A DNA stretch of 64,000 nucleotides from NCBI GenBank assembly GCA_001777915.1, contig MFFN01000007.1, positions 1-64,000 of the forward strand. The letters run 5' to 3'. Shown here piece after piece: positions 36,128 through 43,398 of this stretch. This DNA comes from Candidatus Edwardsbacteria bacterium RifOxyA12_full_54_48 (lineage in GTDB: Bacteria > Edwardsbacteria > AC1 > EtOH8). The position numbers were made by a program, and so were the translations under genes. How positions within the stretch are numbered: the stretch's first letter is position 1; each line of letters opens with the position of its first letter. The notes beneath the pieces were generated by a model. That model was not told the DNA's origin, ran no database searches, and saw only the letters and a program-made list of their open reading frames with translations.

Positions 36128-37381
36128 ATGGCCAAAAAGATAGCCGCCATCGTCTTCGTTTTCTTCTGCACCGCCATGGCCTGGGTGATCCTGGGCGGGG
36201 TGACGGTGGACCGCACCAACTCCCAGGACAGCAAGCTCAAGCGGGCGGTGGGCCAGCTGTGGGGCACCACCCAGCGCCAGAGCGCGCCGCTGGTGTTCTA
36301 CCAGGTCAGGCAGGAGCAGAAGGTGGTCAAGGCCACCGAGGGGGGCAGGACCGTCACCGAGACCAGGACCAGCCTGTCCGATTACTACCTGAACCTGGAA
36401 TCCAGCGACATCAGGGCCGACCTGAGGCTGACCCACCGCAAAAAGGGCCTGCTGTGGTATTCCACCTATCAGGTGGATTTCGACGGCACCTACGGTTTGA
36501 TCAACAGCACCTCGGATGAACGCCAGATCTGCTTCCAGTATTCCTTCCCCTCCCGGGACGGCATCTACGACGATTTCGCCATCTCGGTCAACGGCCTGCC
36601 GGAGAAGGAGCTGGTGCCCACCGACGGCAAGATCTGCAAATGGATCCGGCTGAAGCCCGGCCAGACCGCCCAGGTGCGGGTGGCCTACCACTCCCAGGGG
36701 CTGGACCAGTGGTGGTACGTCTTCGGGGACAATATCTCGCAGATCCGCAATTTTAAGCTGGCCATGACCACCGATTTCGGGCGGATAGATTTCCCGGAGA
36801 ACGCCATCTCGCCCACCGCCAAGCATGCCCTGAGTAATATCGGAGGGACCAAGAAGGGCGGGGGATGGGAGCTAATCTGGCAGTACACCAACCTGATCTC
36901 CGGGATCCAGATCGGCATGGATATGCCCAAGAAAATAAACCCCGGTCCCTTCGTCAGCAAGATCAGCTTCTTCGCGCCGGTGTCTTTATTCCTGTTCTTC
37001 TTCCTGGTGTTCATCATCACCGCCCTGCGCGGCATAAAACTGCACCCCATGCATTACTTCTTCCTGGCGGCGTCGTTCTTTGCCTTCCACCTGCTGATGG
37101 CCTACCTGGCGGACCACGCCGACATCTACCTGGCGTTCTTCATCAGCGCGGCGGTGTCGGTGTTCCTGGCGGTGTCCTATATGCGGATCGTGGCCGGGGC
37201 CCGCTTTGCCCTGGTGGAGACGGCCCTGGCCCAGCTGGTTTACCTGGTGTTCTTTTCCTACGCCTTCTTCTGGGAGGGATACACCGGGCTGGCCATCACC
37301 ATCTGCTGTATTGCCACGCTGTTCGTGGTGATGCAGTTCACGGCCAGGATAGATTGGGATAAGCAGTTTTCGGGGAAATGA
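36128..37381 (+). CDS. CreD-like inner-membrane protein
   Basis: About 417 residues. One N-terminal membrane helix (about 3-23) is followed by a large extracytoplasmic beta-rich region (about 30-275) and about six C-terminal helices (280-405). The segment RGIKLHPMHYFFLAASFFAF strongly resembles the conserved KGLRIHP region of E. coli CreD, a member of the CreBC regulon whose exact role is unclear. The match is to the fold and C-terminus; overall function is not known. AAGGAG ends 5 bp before ATG 36128. The gene is bracketed by direct repeats of about 90 bp, and it separates nrdD from its radical subunit. Confidence 0.65.
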   Translation: MAKKIAAIVFVFFCTAMAWVILGGVTVDRTNSQDSKLKRAVGQLWGTTQRQSAPLVFYQVRQEQKVVKATEGGRTVTETRTSLSDYYLNLESSDIRADLRLTHRKKGLLWYSTYQVDFDGTYGLINSTSDERQICFQYSFPSRDGIYDDFAISVNGLPEKELVPTDGKICKWIRLKPGQTAQVRVAYHSQGLDQWWYVFGDNISQIRNFKLAMTTDFGRIDFPENAISPTAKHALSNIGGTKKGGGWELIWQYTNLISGIQIGMDMPKKINPGPFVSKISFFAPVSLFLFFFLVFIITALRGIKLHPMHYFFLAASFFAFHLLMAYLADHADIYLAFFISAAVSVFLAVSYMRIVAGARFALVETALAQLVYLVFFSYAFFWEGYTGLAITICCIATLFVVMQFTARIDWDKQFSGK

Positions 37382-37402
37382 GGGGCAAGTAGGCGGGTAT
37401 GG

Positions 37403-37492
37403 GTATTCAGGAGACAGGAGACAGTAGGGGCGAAGTCTCTTCGCTCTGGGCCTAATCAAGAAGATAGTGATGAAGGGCCTTCGCCCGACCCC
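37403..37492 (+). repeat. Direct repeat flanking the CreD-like gene, right copy
   Basis: GTATTCAGGAGACAGGAGAC, then GTAGGGGCGAAGTCTCTTCG, CTAATC and CCTTCGCCCGACCCC, matching the left copy at 36004-36099 with small gaps. The rest of the gap up to 37656 shows no gene. Confidence 0.72.
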
Positions 37493-37656
37493 TCCCTGGC
37501 CCTCCCCGCAGCGGAGAGGGAATGGACATTGCGAAGAGGCGAGTTAATGTAAGAAAAAGCCAAGCGTTTAATGCTGTGAGTGTACTGAAATGAATTTTAC
37601 TAAAGGTGCGTATTCAAATAACTATTACTAAGATTGTAGAAAAAATAGGGGGTTTT

Positions 37657-37899
37657 ATGGAAATTGTGAGAAAAGCACCTGCAGCCTTGAATCTTTTATG
37701 GAAAGAAGGTTTTTTTAAGAAGGATAAAAGTATAGCTGAAGTAGAAACTGTGTTGCACGAGAAAGGTTATAATTTTGGTTCTGCCACACGTAAGGCACTA
37801 GAGCGTACAAAGTTTCTTATGCAAAAAGGTGAAAGGGGTAATAGGAGGTTCATACAGAAGCACCCATATGTGGAGATAAAAAATGAAAAACACAAGTAA
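37657..37899 (+). CDS. Small hypothetical protein, possible winged-helix domain (module protein 1)
   Basis: 80 residues, basic, AT-rich coding. ATG 37657 has AGGGGG 4-5 bp upstream; an in-frame GTG at 37606 is possible. The pattern LLWKEGFFKKDKSIAEVETV, then a Gly-Tyr and ALERTKFL, looks like a three-helix winged-helix-type unit. The next protein has the same pattern (LRDKGFFAKPKTVEDTQNRL, then ALLRL), so the two are probably homologous. Its 3' end overlaps the next gene by 17 bp. Function unknown; DNA binding or a regulatory partner role is inferred. Confidence 0.6.
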   Translation: MEIVRKAPAALNLLWKEGFFKKDKSIAEVETVLHEKGYNFGSATRKALERTKFLMQKGERGNRRFIQKHPYVEIKNEKHK

Positions 37900-38206
37900 G
37901 GATTTATTGAAAGTATTAGTAGATCACGAAAAACGTATATCGAGGTTAGAAAGTTCGGGCGCAAAAATTAAACCACCAAGAGTAAAGAAAAATATCTCTC
38001 TGCCAGATCATATTCTTGCATTAAGAGACAAGGGTTTCTTTGCCAAACCTAAAACAGTAGAAGATACACAGAATAGGTTATCAGATTTCTATTCATGTGA
38101 TAAGAACCGTGTAGCAGTGGCACTATTAAGGTTATCTACCAAAAAGCAATTACGAAGAACTTCAACAAAGAAAAACGATAAAAATAATATTGCGTTTACA
38201 TGGTGA
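37883..38206 (+). CDS. Small hypothetical protein, possible winged-helix domain (module protein 2)
   Basis: 107 residues, very basic. A short N-terminal helix (about 3-24, heptad-like, DLLKVLVDHEKRISRLESS) could oligomerise. The C-terminal domain (about 40-105), with ILALRDKGFFAKPKTVED and RVAVALLRLSTKKQLRR, resembles a small domain met in many uncharacterised bacterial and archaeal proteins, probably winged-helix. It overlaps the previous gene by 17 bp. The PLD-like gene starts at or just after its stop, so the three are translationally linked. Confidence 0.62.
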   Translation: MKNTSKDLLKVLVDHEKRISRLESSGAKIKPPRVKKNISLPDHILALRDKGFFAKPKTVEDTQNRLSDFYSCDKNRVAVALLRLSTKKQLRRTSTKKNDKNNIAFTW

Positions 38207-38211
38207 GCAAC

Positions 38212-38988
38212 ATGAATAAACCCGATATAATAAAAAAAATAAAACTTATACAAATTAAAAAGAATACAATCCAGTATTATATTATACAATTATTAATTAA
38301 GGGAATACTAAACGACATAGTTGATTCGGCGGGTTTGGCTCATCTTATTAATGAAGAGTATCAAAGGAAGATTAAACCCTCAGATATTGTGGCATGCATT
38401 AAGCCCATTGTTAGTAACGATATATTACGTAGTCTTATTATCAAAAAGGGTAAACGGTCATATAGGTATTGGTATCCAGCTTGGATAGCAAAGGATGTCG
38501 CTATTTCTAGGGTCAATAAAACAAAAGAAAAGGTATTGTTTATTACTGGACATGAAGCATGGTCAGACCAAAATAAAAGATTAAAAAGTATTTTCGATAT
38601 TTTGGAAGGCGAAATAGATATCATCGATCCTTATTATGGATATAATACCCTGCATGCGCTATCATTATTTGGGAAAACAAGAAAGGTCCGTTTTCTAACT
38701 TGCAATACTGGTAATAGTGAAAAACGAGATATTACAAATTTTAATTTGCAGTTTGCAAGATTTAAAAAAGAATTTCGTAATATATTATTCAAACAATTTG
38801 CGTTACCTGAAATACACGATAGGTATATTTTGTCTAAAAATGCAATTGTTATCATCGGTCATGGGATAAAAGATATTGGCAACAAAGAGTCCTTTGTCAT
38901 TTATCTAGAGAAAGAATTGGTTTCCAAAATATTGCCAACACTGCGAAAACTATTCAATCTTAAATGGAGCAATTCAATAAATATATAA
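38212..38988 (+). CDS. PLD-like protein with HDR motif (candidate nuclease/effector)
   Basis: About 258 residues. The N-terminal third (about 15-95) is a charged helical, perhaps winged-helix segment (GLAHLINEEYQRKIKPSDIV). The C-terminal part (about 100-250) has KVLFITGH, then IDIIDPYYGYNTLHAL and EIHDRYILSKNAIVIIGHG near residue 198, then KDIGNKESFVIYLEKE. The HDRY, hydrophobic strand, GHGIKDIG order is what PLD-like domains of mobile and defence proteins show, with HxR or HxK as half of the catalytic pair. GGTGA precedes ATG 38212; ATG 38200 overlaps the upstream stop. The whole region is AT-rich compared with its neighbours, pointing to transfer. The enzymatic role is inference. Confidence 0.6.
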   Translation: MNKPDIIKKIKLIQIKKNTIQYYIIQLLIKGILNDIVDSAGLAHLINEEYQRKIKPSDIVACIKPIVSNDILRSLIIKKGKRSYRYWYPAWIAKDVAISRVNKTKEKVLFITGHEAWSDQNKRLKSIFDILEGEIDIIDPYYGYNTLHALSLFGKTRKVRFLTCNTGNSEKRDITNFNLQFARFKKEFRNILFKQFALPEIHDRYILSKNAIVIIGHGIKDIGNKESFVIYLEKELVSKILPTLRKLFNLKWSNSINI

Positions 38989-39119
38989 TAAAGTGCTATG
39001 TGGTTGTAGGCATTGTAGTTGCGATAGTTAGTATTTAATAAATTGTCTTCGTTTTTTTTTCTGCACCACGGGCTTGGATCATCTTGAGTGGGTGGTAAAC
39101 AACTCTTGGCAATAAGTAA

Positions 39120-39139
39120 GGACACGGCATGCCGTGTCC
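39120..39139. repeat. Perfect 20-bp palindrome
   Basis: GGACACGGCATGCCGTGTCC. This kind of REP-like palindrome is scattered in intergenic DNA of many genomes. It marks the right edge of the AT-rich island, 42 bp before the radical-subunit gene. The rest of 38989-39181 holds nothing recognised. Confidence 0.6.
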
Positions 39140-39181
39140 CAACAGATAGATAAAATCAAAATAATATAAACGGAGGTCATC

Positions 39182-39469
39182 ATGGAACTGCAGGAACTGA
39201 AGGACAAACTGAGCGCCGAGAAGCACATCTACGACTTCACCGAAGAGGGCGGGGACGTCATCATCCGCAACAAGAAGCACGGGGTCAAGATCCGCTGCAG
39301 CGCCGAGGCCGTCGCCAAGCACGACTGGGCCACCATCAAGTCCCAGACCGTGGGCGGCCGGGACGTCAACCACATCACCCGGGTCACCGGCTATTTCACC
39401 ATCGTGGAGGGCTGGAACAAGGGCAAGCTGGGCGAGCTCAAGGACCGCTACCACTCCCAGATCGCCTGA
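39182..39469 (+). CDS. Stand-alone glycyl-radical subunit of anaerobic ribonucleotide reductase
   Basis: 95 residues. The C-terminal 33 residues (HITRVTGYFTIVEGWNKGKL and on) match the end of class III NrdD. Gly70 in RVTGYF is the residue expected to carry the radical, and the Trp-Asn-Gly-Lys segment follows as in intact NrdD. The first 60 residues (DFTEEGGDVIIRNKKHGVKI) have no counterpart I recognise and may dock onto NrdD or the activase. NrdD at 33563-35992 lacks exactly this segment. The gene has a strong GGAGGT 4 bp before the ATG and is followed by a redoxin and nrdG. By analogy with GrcA/YfiD of pyruvate formate-lyase, it could be an exchangeable radical carrier. Confidence 0.85.
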   Translation: MELQELKDKLSAEKHIYDFTEEGGDVIIRNKKHGVKIRCSAEAVAKHDWATIKSQTVGGRDVNHITRVTGYFTIVEGWNKGKLGELKDRYHSQIA

Positions 39470-39477
39470 TAGGGTTC

Positions 39478-39564
39478 GTCATTCCCTTGGAAGCTTGTCC
39501 TCGCGAAAGCGGGGAAGGGGATCCGGGGATATCAGAGTGGATTCCAGCCTTGCGCTGGAATGAC
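39478..39564. repeat. Intergenic repeat with inverted ends
   Basis: GTCATTCC at the left pairs with GGAATGAC at the right. An inner hairpin ATTCCAGC/GCTGGAAT lies at 39541-39561, and GCGAAAGCGGG-type sequence is in the middle. It resembles the widespread GTCATTCCCGCG repeat family. Non-coding. Confidence 0.55.
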
Positions 39565-39605
39565 TATCCTATAATAATTAAATCTACAAGGATAAGGCAT
39601 ATACT

Positions 39606-39881
39606 ATGGAACTGAAAGTTTTCGGCCGGCCCACCTGCCAGGTCTGCAAGCAGGCCATGGAAAAGATCAACTATTTCCTGGACAAGTGGGAATTCCAGGG
39701 CAAGGTGCCGCTCACCTATTTCGACATGGACACGGTGGACGGCCTGGCCGAGGGTGCCTTTTACGAGGTGTCGGACATCCCCACCGTGGTCCTGCTGAAC
39801 AACCAGGACGAGATGGACCGCTGGGTCAAGCGGCCCCCGCTGTCCAAGGAACTGAAGCCTTACCTGGATCCGGCGGTTTAA
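39606..39881 (+). CDS. Glutaredoxin/NrdH-like thiol redoxin
   Basis: 91 residues, thioredoxin fold, cytoplasmic (no signal). The start MELKVFGRPTCQVCKQA places a CxxC redox site at Cys11 and Cys14. The cis-Pro is in SDIPTVVLLN (about residue 60). It is sited between the glycyl-radical subunit and nrdG, so it probably supplies electrons to the reductase. Some NrdD enzymes take electrons from redoxins rather than formate. AAGG lies upstream. Confidence 0.82.
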   Translation: MELKVFGRPTCQVCKQAMEKINYFLDKWEFQGKVPLTYFDMDTVDGLAEGAFYEVSDIPTVVLLNNQDEMDRWVKRPPLSKELKPYLDPAV

Positions 39882-39959
39882 TCGTCTTTTAAAGCTTTTT
39901 GCCATCAAGACACCAAGGCACTAAACAGAATTTACCCTTTAATTAGGAATTTTAATAAT

Positions 39960-39985
39960 CTTTGTGTCTTTGTGCCTTTGTGGTT
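39960..39985 (-). repeat. Dispersed CACAAAG-type intergenic repeat, copy 2
   Basis: On the minus strand this reads AACCACAAAGGCACAAAGAC and on through ACAAAG, matching 1384-1412. A degenerate related segment (CAAGACACCAAGGCAC) lies just to its left at 39906-39921. Confidence 0.5.
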
Positions 39986-40065
39986 AAGGGTATCTGTTCT
40001 TTAATACCCTGATTAGCCTACAGTGTGGATATTGGGGTTTCTATGACATCACAATTGTAATTATC

Positions 40066-40764
40066 ATGGAAATAAAAGGCTTCATCGAAACATCGCTGAT
40101 CGACTGGGACGGAAAGATCGTCTCGGTCCTTTTTCTTCCCGGCTGCAACTTCCGCTGTCCGTTCTGCCACAATCATGTTTTGGTCAAGCACCCGGAGCAG
40201 ATCGCCGACGTCCCCTGGAAACGCATAGAAACGTTTTTAAAGGGCAAGAAGGGCTGGATAGACGGGGTGGTGATCACCGGGGGTGAGCCCACCATCCACC
40301 AGGATCTGATGCCCCTGCTGACGAAACTGAAGGAAATGGGCCTGCCGGCCAAATTAGACACCAACGGCAGCAACCCGGCCCTGTTAAGGGAGATAATAGA
40401 CCTGGGCCTGGTAAAATTCATCGCCATGGACATCAAGGCCTCTTTCGACGGATCCTATGACCGGGCCTGCGGGGTTGCCGTAAACAAAGAGAATATCAGG
40501 GAAAGCATCGGCCTGATCATGTCCTCCGGCCTGGAGTATGAGTTCCGCACCACCATTGTTCCGCAATATCACGATCTGGATTCGGTTGAAAATATGGCAA
40601 AAGAGATAAAAGGGGCAAAAAAGTGGGTTTTACAGCAGTTTGTCCAAACCAATGCCGACGACGAGGGGCTACGTAGTCTGCCGCCATATGATGAGGAATA
40701 CCTGGAGGAGATGAAAAAGAGGGCGAAAGGATTGGTGGAAAGGGTGGTTTTAAGGGGAATATAA
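40066..40764 (+). CDS. nrdG: Anaerobic ribonucleotide reductase activating protein (radical SAM)
   Basis: 232 residues. The radical-SAM cluster motif CNFRCPFC (CxxxCxxC) is near residue 27. TGGEPT and KLDTNGSNP are the SAM-binding GGE and ribose motifs. It generates the glycyl radical on NrdD; here the target Gly is on the separate 95-residue subunit. The N-terminus GFIETSLIDWDGKIVSVLFL is typical of the longer NrdG/PflA-like class. No clear ribosome-binding site is visible. It ends before a strong terminator, closing the nrd locus. Confidence 0.92.
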   Translation: MEIKGFIETSLIDWDGKIVSVLFLPGCNFRCPFCHNHVLVKHPEQIADVPWKRIETFLKGKKGWIDGVVITGGEPTIHQDLMPLLTKLKEMGLPAKLDTNGSNPALLREIIDLGLVKFIAMDIKASFDGSYDRACGVAVNKENIRESIGLIMSSGLEYEFRTTIVPQYHDLDSVENMAKEIKGAKKWVLQQFVQTNADDEGLRSLPPYDEEYLEEMKKRAKGLVERVVLRGI

Positions 40765-40786
40765 GCAATAATATCATATATAATGA

Positions 40787-40818
40787 ATAAACGCCCCGGC
40801 AGGAGCCGGGGCGTTTAT
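40787..40818. terminator. Bidirectional hairpin terminator after nrdG
   Basis: AAACGCCCCGGC and GCCGGGGCGTTT form a perfect 12-bp stem around AGGA, flanked by A and T runs. It serves nrdG and the convergent lipoprotein gene. Confidence 0.88.
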
Positions 40819-40829
40819 TGTTTTGAAGA

Positions 40830-41219
40830 TCAATACCAGATCTTTGGGGTGGTTACGGTGAAGGTCTTATTGTAACCGTAGGCATCGGTCCCGGTAAAAG
40901 TGACCTGAACCGAGGCGCCTGCCCCCATGGCCGGATAAGTGGGGGTGAAGGTATATGAATAGACGCCGCCGCCCGGAACATAACCGGCGATATTATAGCT
41001 TTCAACGATCGGGGTTGTTCCGACTGTATCAGTAAAGGTGGTGGTCCGCTTGTTAAGGACGGCATCAACGTAATTCATGTTCTCAAAAGACACGGTTAAT
41101 ATCCCGCCGCCGCCCGGAGGGTCAACATCGGTGATTATCAATTCCGGCGCCGGGGTCACAGAACTGCAACCCACAATGGTCAGCAGGGCTATGAAAATCA
41201 GGGAAATTAACTTTTTCAT
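40830..41219 (-). CDS. Small hypothetical lipoprotein, Ig-like
   Basis: 129 residues. The signal peptide (MKKLISLIFIALLTIVGC) ends in a lipobox, with the mature protein starting at Cys18. The rest is Thr/Val-rich and predicted all-beta, with TFTPTYPAMGAGASVQVTFT, suggesting a single Ig-like domain exposed on the outside of the inner membrane or at the outer membrane. No family recognised. GGAGGTTACC precedes ATG 41219, and a near-consensus promoter lies upstream. Confidence 0.75.
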   Translation of the reverse strand: MKKLISLIFIALLTIVGCSSVTPAPELIITDVDPPGGGGILTVSFENMNYVDAVLNKRTTTFTDTVGTTPIVESYNIAGYVPGGGVYSYTFTPTYPAMGAGASVQVTFTGTDAYGYNKTFTVTTPKIWY

Positions 41220-41281
41220 GGTAACCTCCAAAATATTTTGGTTTGTTGAATTATCCCTTTAAGTGTCCCTATCAATTGGAT

Positions 41282-41310
41282 AGTATAGTGTAACTTAGTG
41301 ATTATGTCAA
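41282..41310 (-). promoter_or_regulatory. Sigma-70 promoter of the small lipoprotein gene
   Basis: On the minus strand TTGACA (41310-41305), 17 bp, TATACT (41287-41282). The start near 41275 gives a leader of about 55 nt. Confidence 0.75.
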
Positions 41311-41349
41311 GAGAAAAAATAAAAAAAAATAAAAAAATAAAAAAAGTTC

Positions 41350-41378
41350 TTGACAAATATGGACAAAATGAATAAAAT
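41350..41378 (+). promoter_or_regulatory. Sigma-70 promoter for the HTH gene and pil operon
   Basis: TTGACA (41350-41355), 17 bp, TAAAAT (41373-41378). The start near 41385 lies 60 nt before ATG 41445. It is divergent from the lipoprotein promoter; the DNA between them is A-rich. Confidence 0.72.
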
Positions 41379-41444
41379 GTCTAAAGGTAGCTTTGTCTAT
41401 AGTTATATATACTTACCGATACTTCATTCTTGAGCGAGGTAAAT

Positions 41445-41639
41445 ATGCCTGTATCCCCAAAAGAAATAGATTCCGGGAAATTATACACCGTCTCGGAGAC
41501 TGCCAAGATCCTGGCGGTCACCGACCAGACGGTGCGCAAACATTTGGGCGTAAAAAATCTCCCGGGCAAAAAGGTCGGCCGGCGATGGCTGGTCAAGGGA
41601 AGCGAGATCCAGAAATTTATTGGCGAATTGGGCTGGTAG
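41445..41639 (+). CDS. Small excisionase/MerR-type helix-turn-helix protein
   Basis: 64 residues. LYTVSETAKILAVTDQTVRK is a helix-turn-helix of the excisionase (DNA-binding domain) family, and VGRRWLVKGSEIQKFI is the wing and end of that domain. It is probably a DNA-binding regulator. It lies 59 bp upstream of pilM with the same orientation and no terminator between, so it may regulate the pilus operon. GAGGT precedes ATG 41445; an in-frame TTG at 41430 is less likely. Confidence 0.8.
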   Translation: MPVSPKEIDSGKLYTVSETAKILAVTDQTVRKHLGVKNLPGKKVGRRWLVKGSEIQKFIGELGW

Positions 41640-41698
41640 ATCGGTCTGATGAAAAATCAATTGGTTGATAATAACCGATAAAGTGAGGTAACCTCAAA

Positions 41699-42748
41699 AT
41701 GCTTTTTGGAAAAAAACCAGCCACCATAGGTTTGGACATAGGCAGCAGCCAGATAAAGATCGTCGAGATCCAGAAGACCGGCAAGGGGCTGTCGCTGGTC
41801 AATTACGGGATCGCTCCGCTGCTGCCGGAGGCCATCGTCGAGGGCGAGATCATGGACCGGACCCTGGTGATAGACACCATCAGGACCCTTTTGGAGACCA
41901 GGCAGATAAAAAGCAATAATGTGATAACTGCCGTCTCCGGCCGGGGCGTCATCGTCAAGCGGATCAATATGGACAAGATGAAGGAGCAGGAGGCCCGGGA
42001 GAGGATCAAGTGGGAGGCCGAACAGCATGTGCCGTTCGAGATCTCCGATGTGGTGCTGGATTTCCAGATCATCAACCCCGATTCGGGCAACAACCAGATG
42101 GAAGTGCTGCTGGTGGCGGCCAGGAACGAGACGGTGAACGTCCATCTGGACCTGCTGTCCGGGGCCGGCTTGAACCCGATCCTGCTGGATTACGGGGCCT
42201 TTGCCGTGCAGAATGCCTTCGAGGCCAGTTACGAAATGCCGGCCGACGAGATCATAGCCCTGGTCAATATCGGGGCCGATAACACCAACATCAATTTTGT
42301 CAAGAACGGCGTGCCCTATTTCACCCGGGACCTCCCCATGGCCAGCAACTCCTGCCTGCAACTGATGCAGAAGAACCTGGGGATCTCCTACGAGCAGGCC
42401 TCCGAGTTGATCAAGGGCGAGACGGTGTCCGACGTCAGCCAGGAATCGGCGGCCTCGGTGTTCCAGTCCTTCTCCGACGATTTTGCCTCCTCCATAGAGC
42501 GAACCCTCTCCTTCCTGGCCATGTCCGGCGGGGGAGAGAGGATGAGCCGGATATATATGTCGGGCGGCGGGGCCCTGATCCCGTCACTTCAGGATCATCT
42601 TAAGGAGAGGTTCGGGATCCCGGTGGAGATCATAAACCCGTTACAAAAGATCAGCTATGATCCGGGCCTGTTCGGAGCCGTAGCCAGCGAAAAGGTTTCC
42701 CCCATCTTGACCCTGGCCATCGGCCTGGGGCTTAGGGAGGTAAAATAA
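41699..42748 (+). CDS. pilM: Type IV pilus assembly protein PilM
   Basis: 349 residues, cytoplasmic actin/FtsA-like ATPase fold. TIGLDIGSSQIKIVEIQ near the N-terminus is the phosphate-1 loop, and LVNIGADNTNINFV and MSGGGALIP are the later nucleotide-binding strands. PilM binds the N-terminus of PilN and links the inner-membrane platform to the pilus motors. A palindrome (TGAGGT A ACCTCA, 41684-41696) covers the Shine-Dalgarno. The last A of its stop codon overlaps the pilN ATG. Confidence 0.95.
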   Translation: MLFGKKPATIGLDIGSSQIKIVEIQKTGKGLSLVNYGIAPLLPEAIVEGEIMDRTLVIDTIRTLLETRQIKSNNVITAVSGRGVIVKRINMDKMKEQEARERIKWEAEQHVPFEISDVVLDFQIINPDSGNNQMEVLLVAARNETVNVHLDLLSGAGLNPILLDYGAFAVQNAFEASYEMPADEIIALVNIGADNTNINFVKNGVPYFTRDLPMASNSCLQLMQKNLGISYEQASELIKGETVSDVSQESAASVFQSFSDDFASSIERTLSFLAMSGGGERMSRIYMSGGGALIPSLQDHLKERFGIPVEIINPLQKISYDPGLFGAVASEKVSPILTLAIGLGLREVK

Positions 42749-43398
42749 TGATACAGATTAATTTAATCCGGGATCGCAAGGTAGAGAGAGTGGCCGGTGC
42801 CAAACCGGCCGGAGCCGGACGCAGCTTTTCATTACCCAAGCTTCCTTTCAATGTCGGCATCTTGGCCAGCGTTCTGGGGGTGGTCATTGTGCTGGTGGTC
42901 ATGGTTTTGACCATGATCTCGCAGAAGGCCAAGATAGCCAACCTGGAATCCAAGATCAAGGGTTATAATGAAGAACTTGCAAAGCTGGCCGGTCCCAAGC
43001 GGCTGGTGGATGATTATCTTAAAAAGCAGGCCGAGGTGAACACCAAGCTTAACGAAATAGCCTCCATCGACAAAACCCGGTTCTATACCGTCACTTTGTT
43101 GGATCAATTGAGCCAGGCCCTGCCGGATTATCTCTGGCTTACCAGCATGAAGGATGACAAGGATTTGATCTCCATGGAAGGAATGACCTTCTCCAACCTT
43201 ATCGTGGCTGATTTCATGGACCGCCTCAAGGGTTCGGGATATTTTTCAAATGTTGAATTAACCCAAACCACCAAAGCCACCAGCGAGGGGCGCGATCTGG
43301 TGAAATTCTCCATCACTTCAAGATACACCGAGAACCCGAGCAAACCCGTCAGCCCTGGGGAAACGACTGGCCAAACAGCCGGAAAGGGGTCAAAATGA
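42748..43398 (+). CDS. pilN: Type IV pilus assembly protein PilN
   Basis: 216 residues, bitopic inner-membrane protein. The cytoplasmic N-terminus MIQINLIRDRK matches the conserved INLLP-type PilM-binding segment. One membrane helix (about 33-55) is followed by a coiled coil and a ferredoxin-like periplasmic domain. It overlaps pilM by 1 bp and pilO by 4 bp. Confidence 0.92.
   Translation: MIQINLIRDRKVERVAGAKPAGAGRSFSLPKLPFNVGILASVLGVVIVLVVMVLTMISQKAKIANLESKIKGYNEELAKLAGPKRLVDDYLKKQAEVNTKLNEIASIDKTRFYTVTLLDQLSQALPDYLWLTSMKDDKDLISMEGMTFSNLIVADFMDRLKGSGYFSNVELTQTTKATSEGRDLVKFSITSRYTENPSKPVSPGETTGQTAGKGSK

Noticed and set aside
36008-36826. Long minus-strand open frame opposite the CreD-like gene
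   Set aside because: It is antisense to a gene with a good ribosome-binding site and clear membrane helices; its Gly/Leu/Gln-rich translation is typical of the reverse of GC-rich coding DNA.
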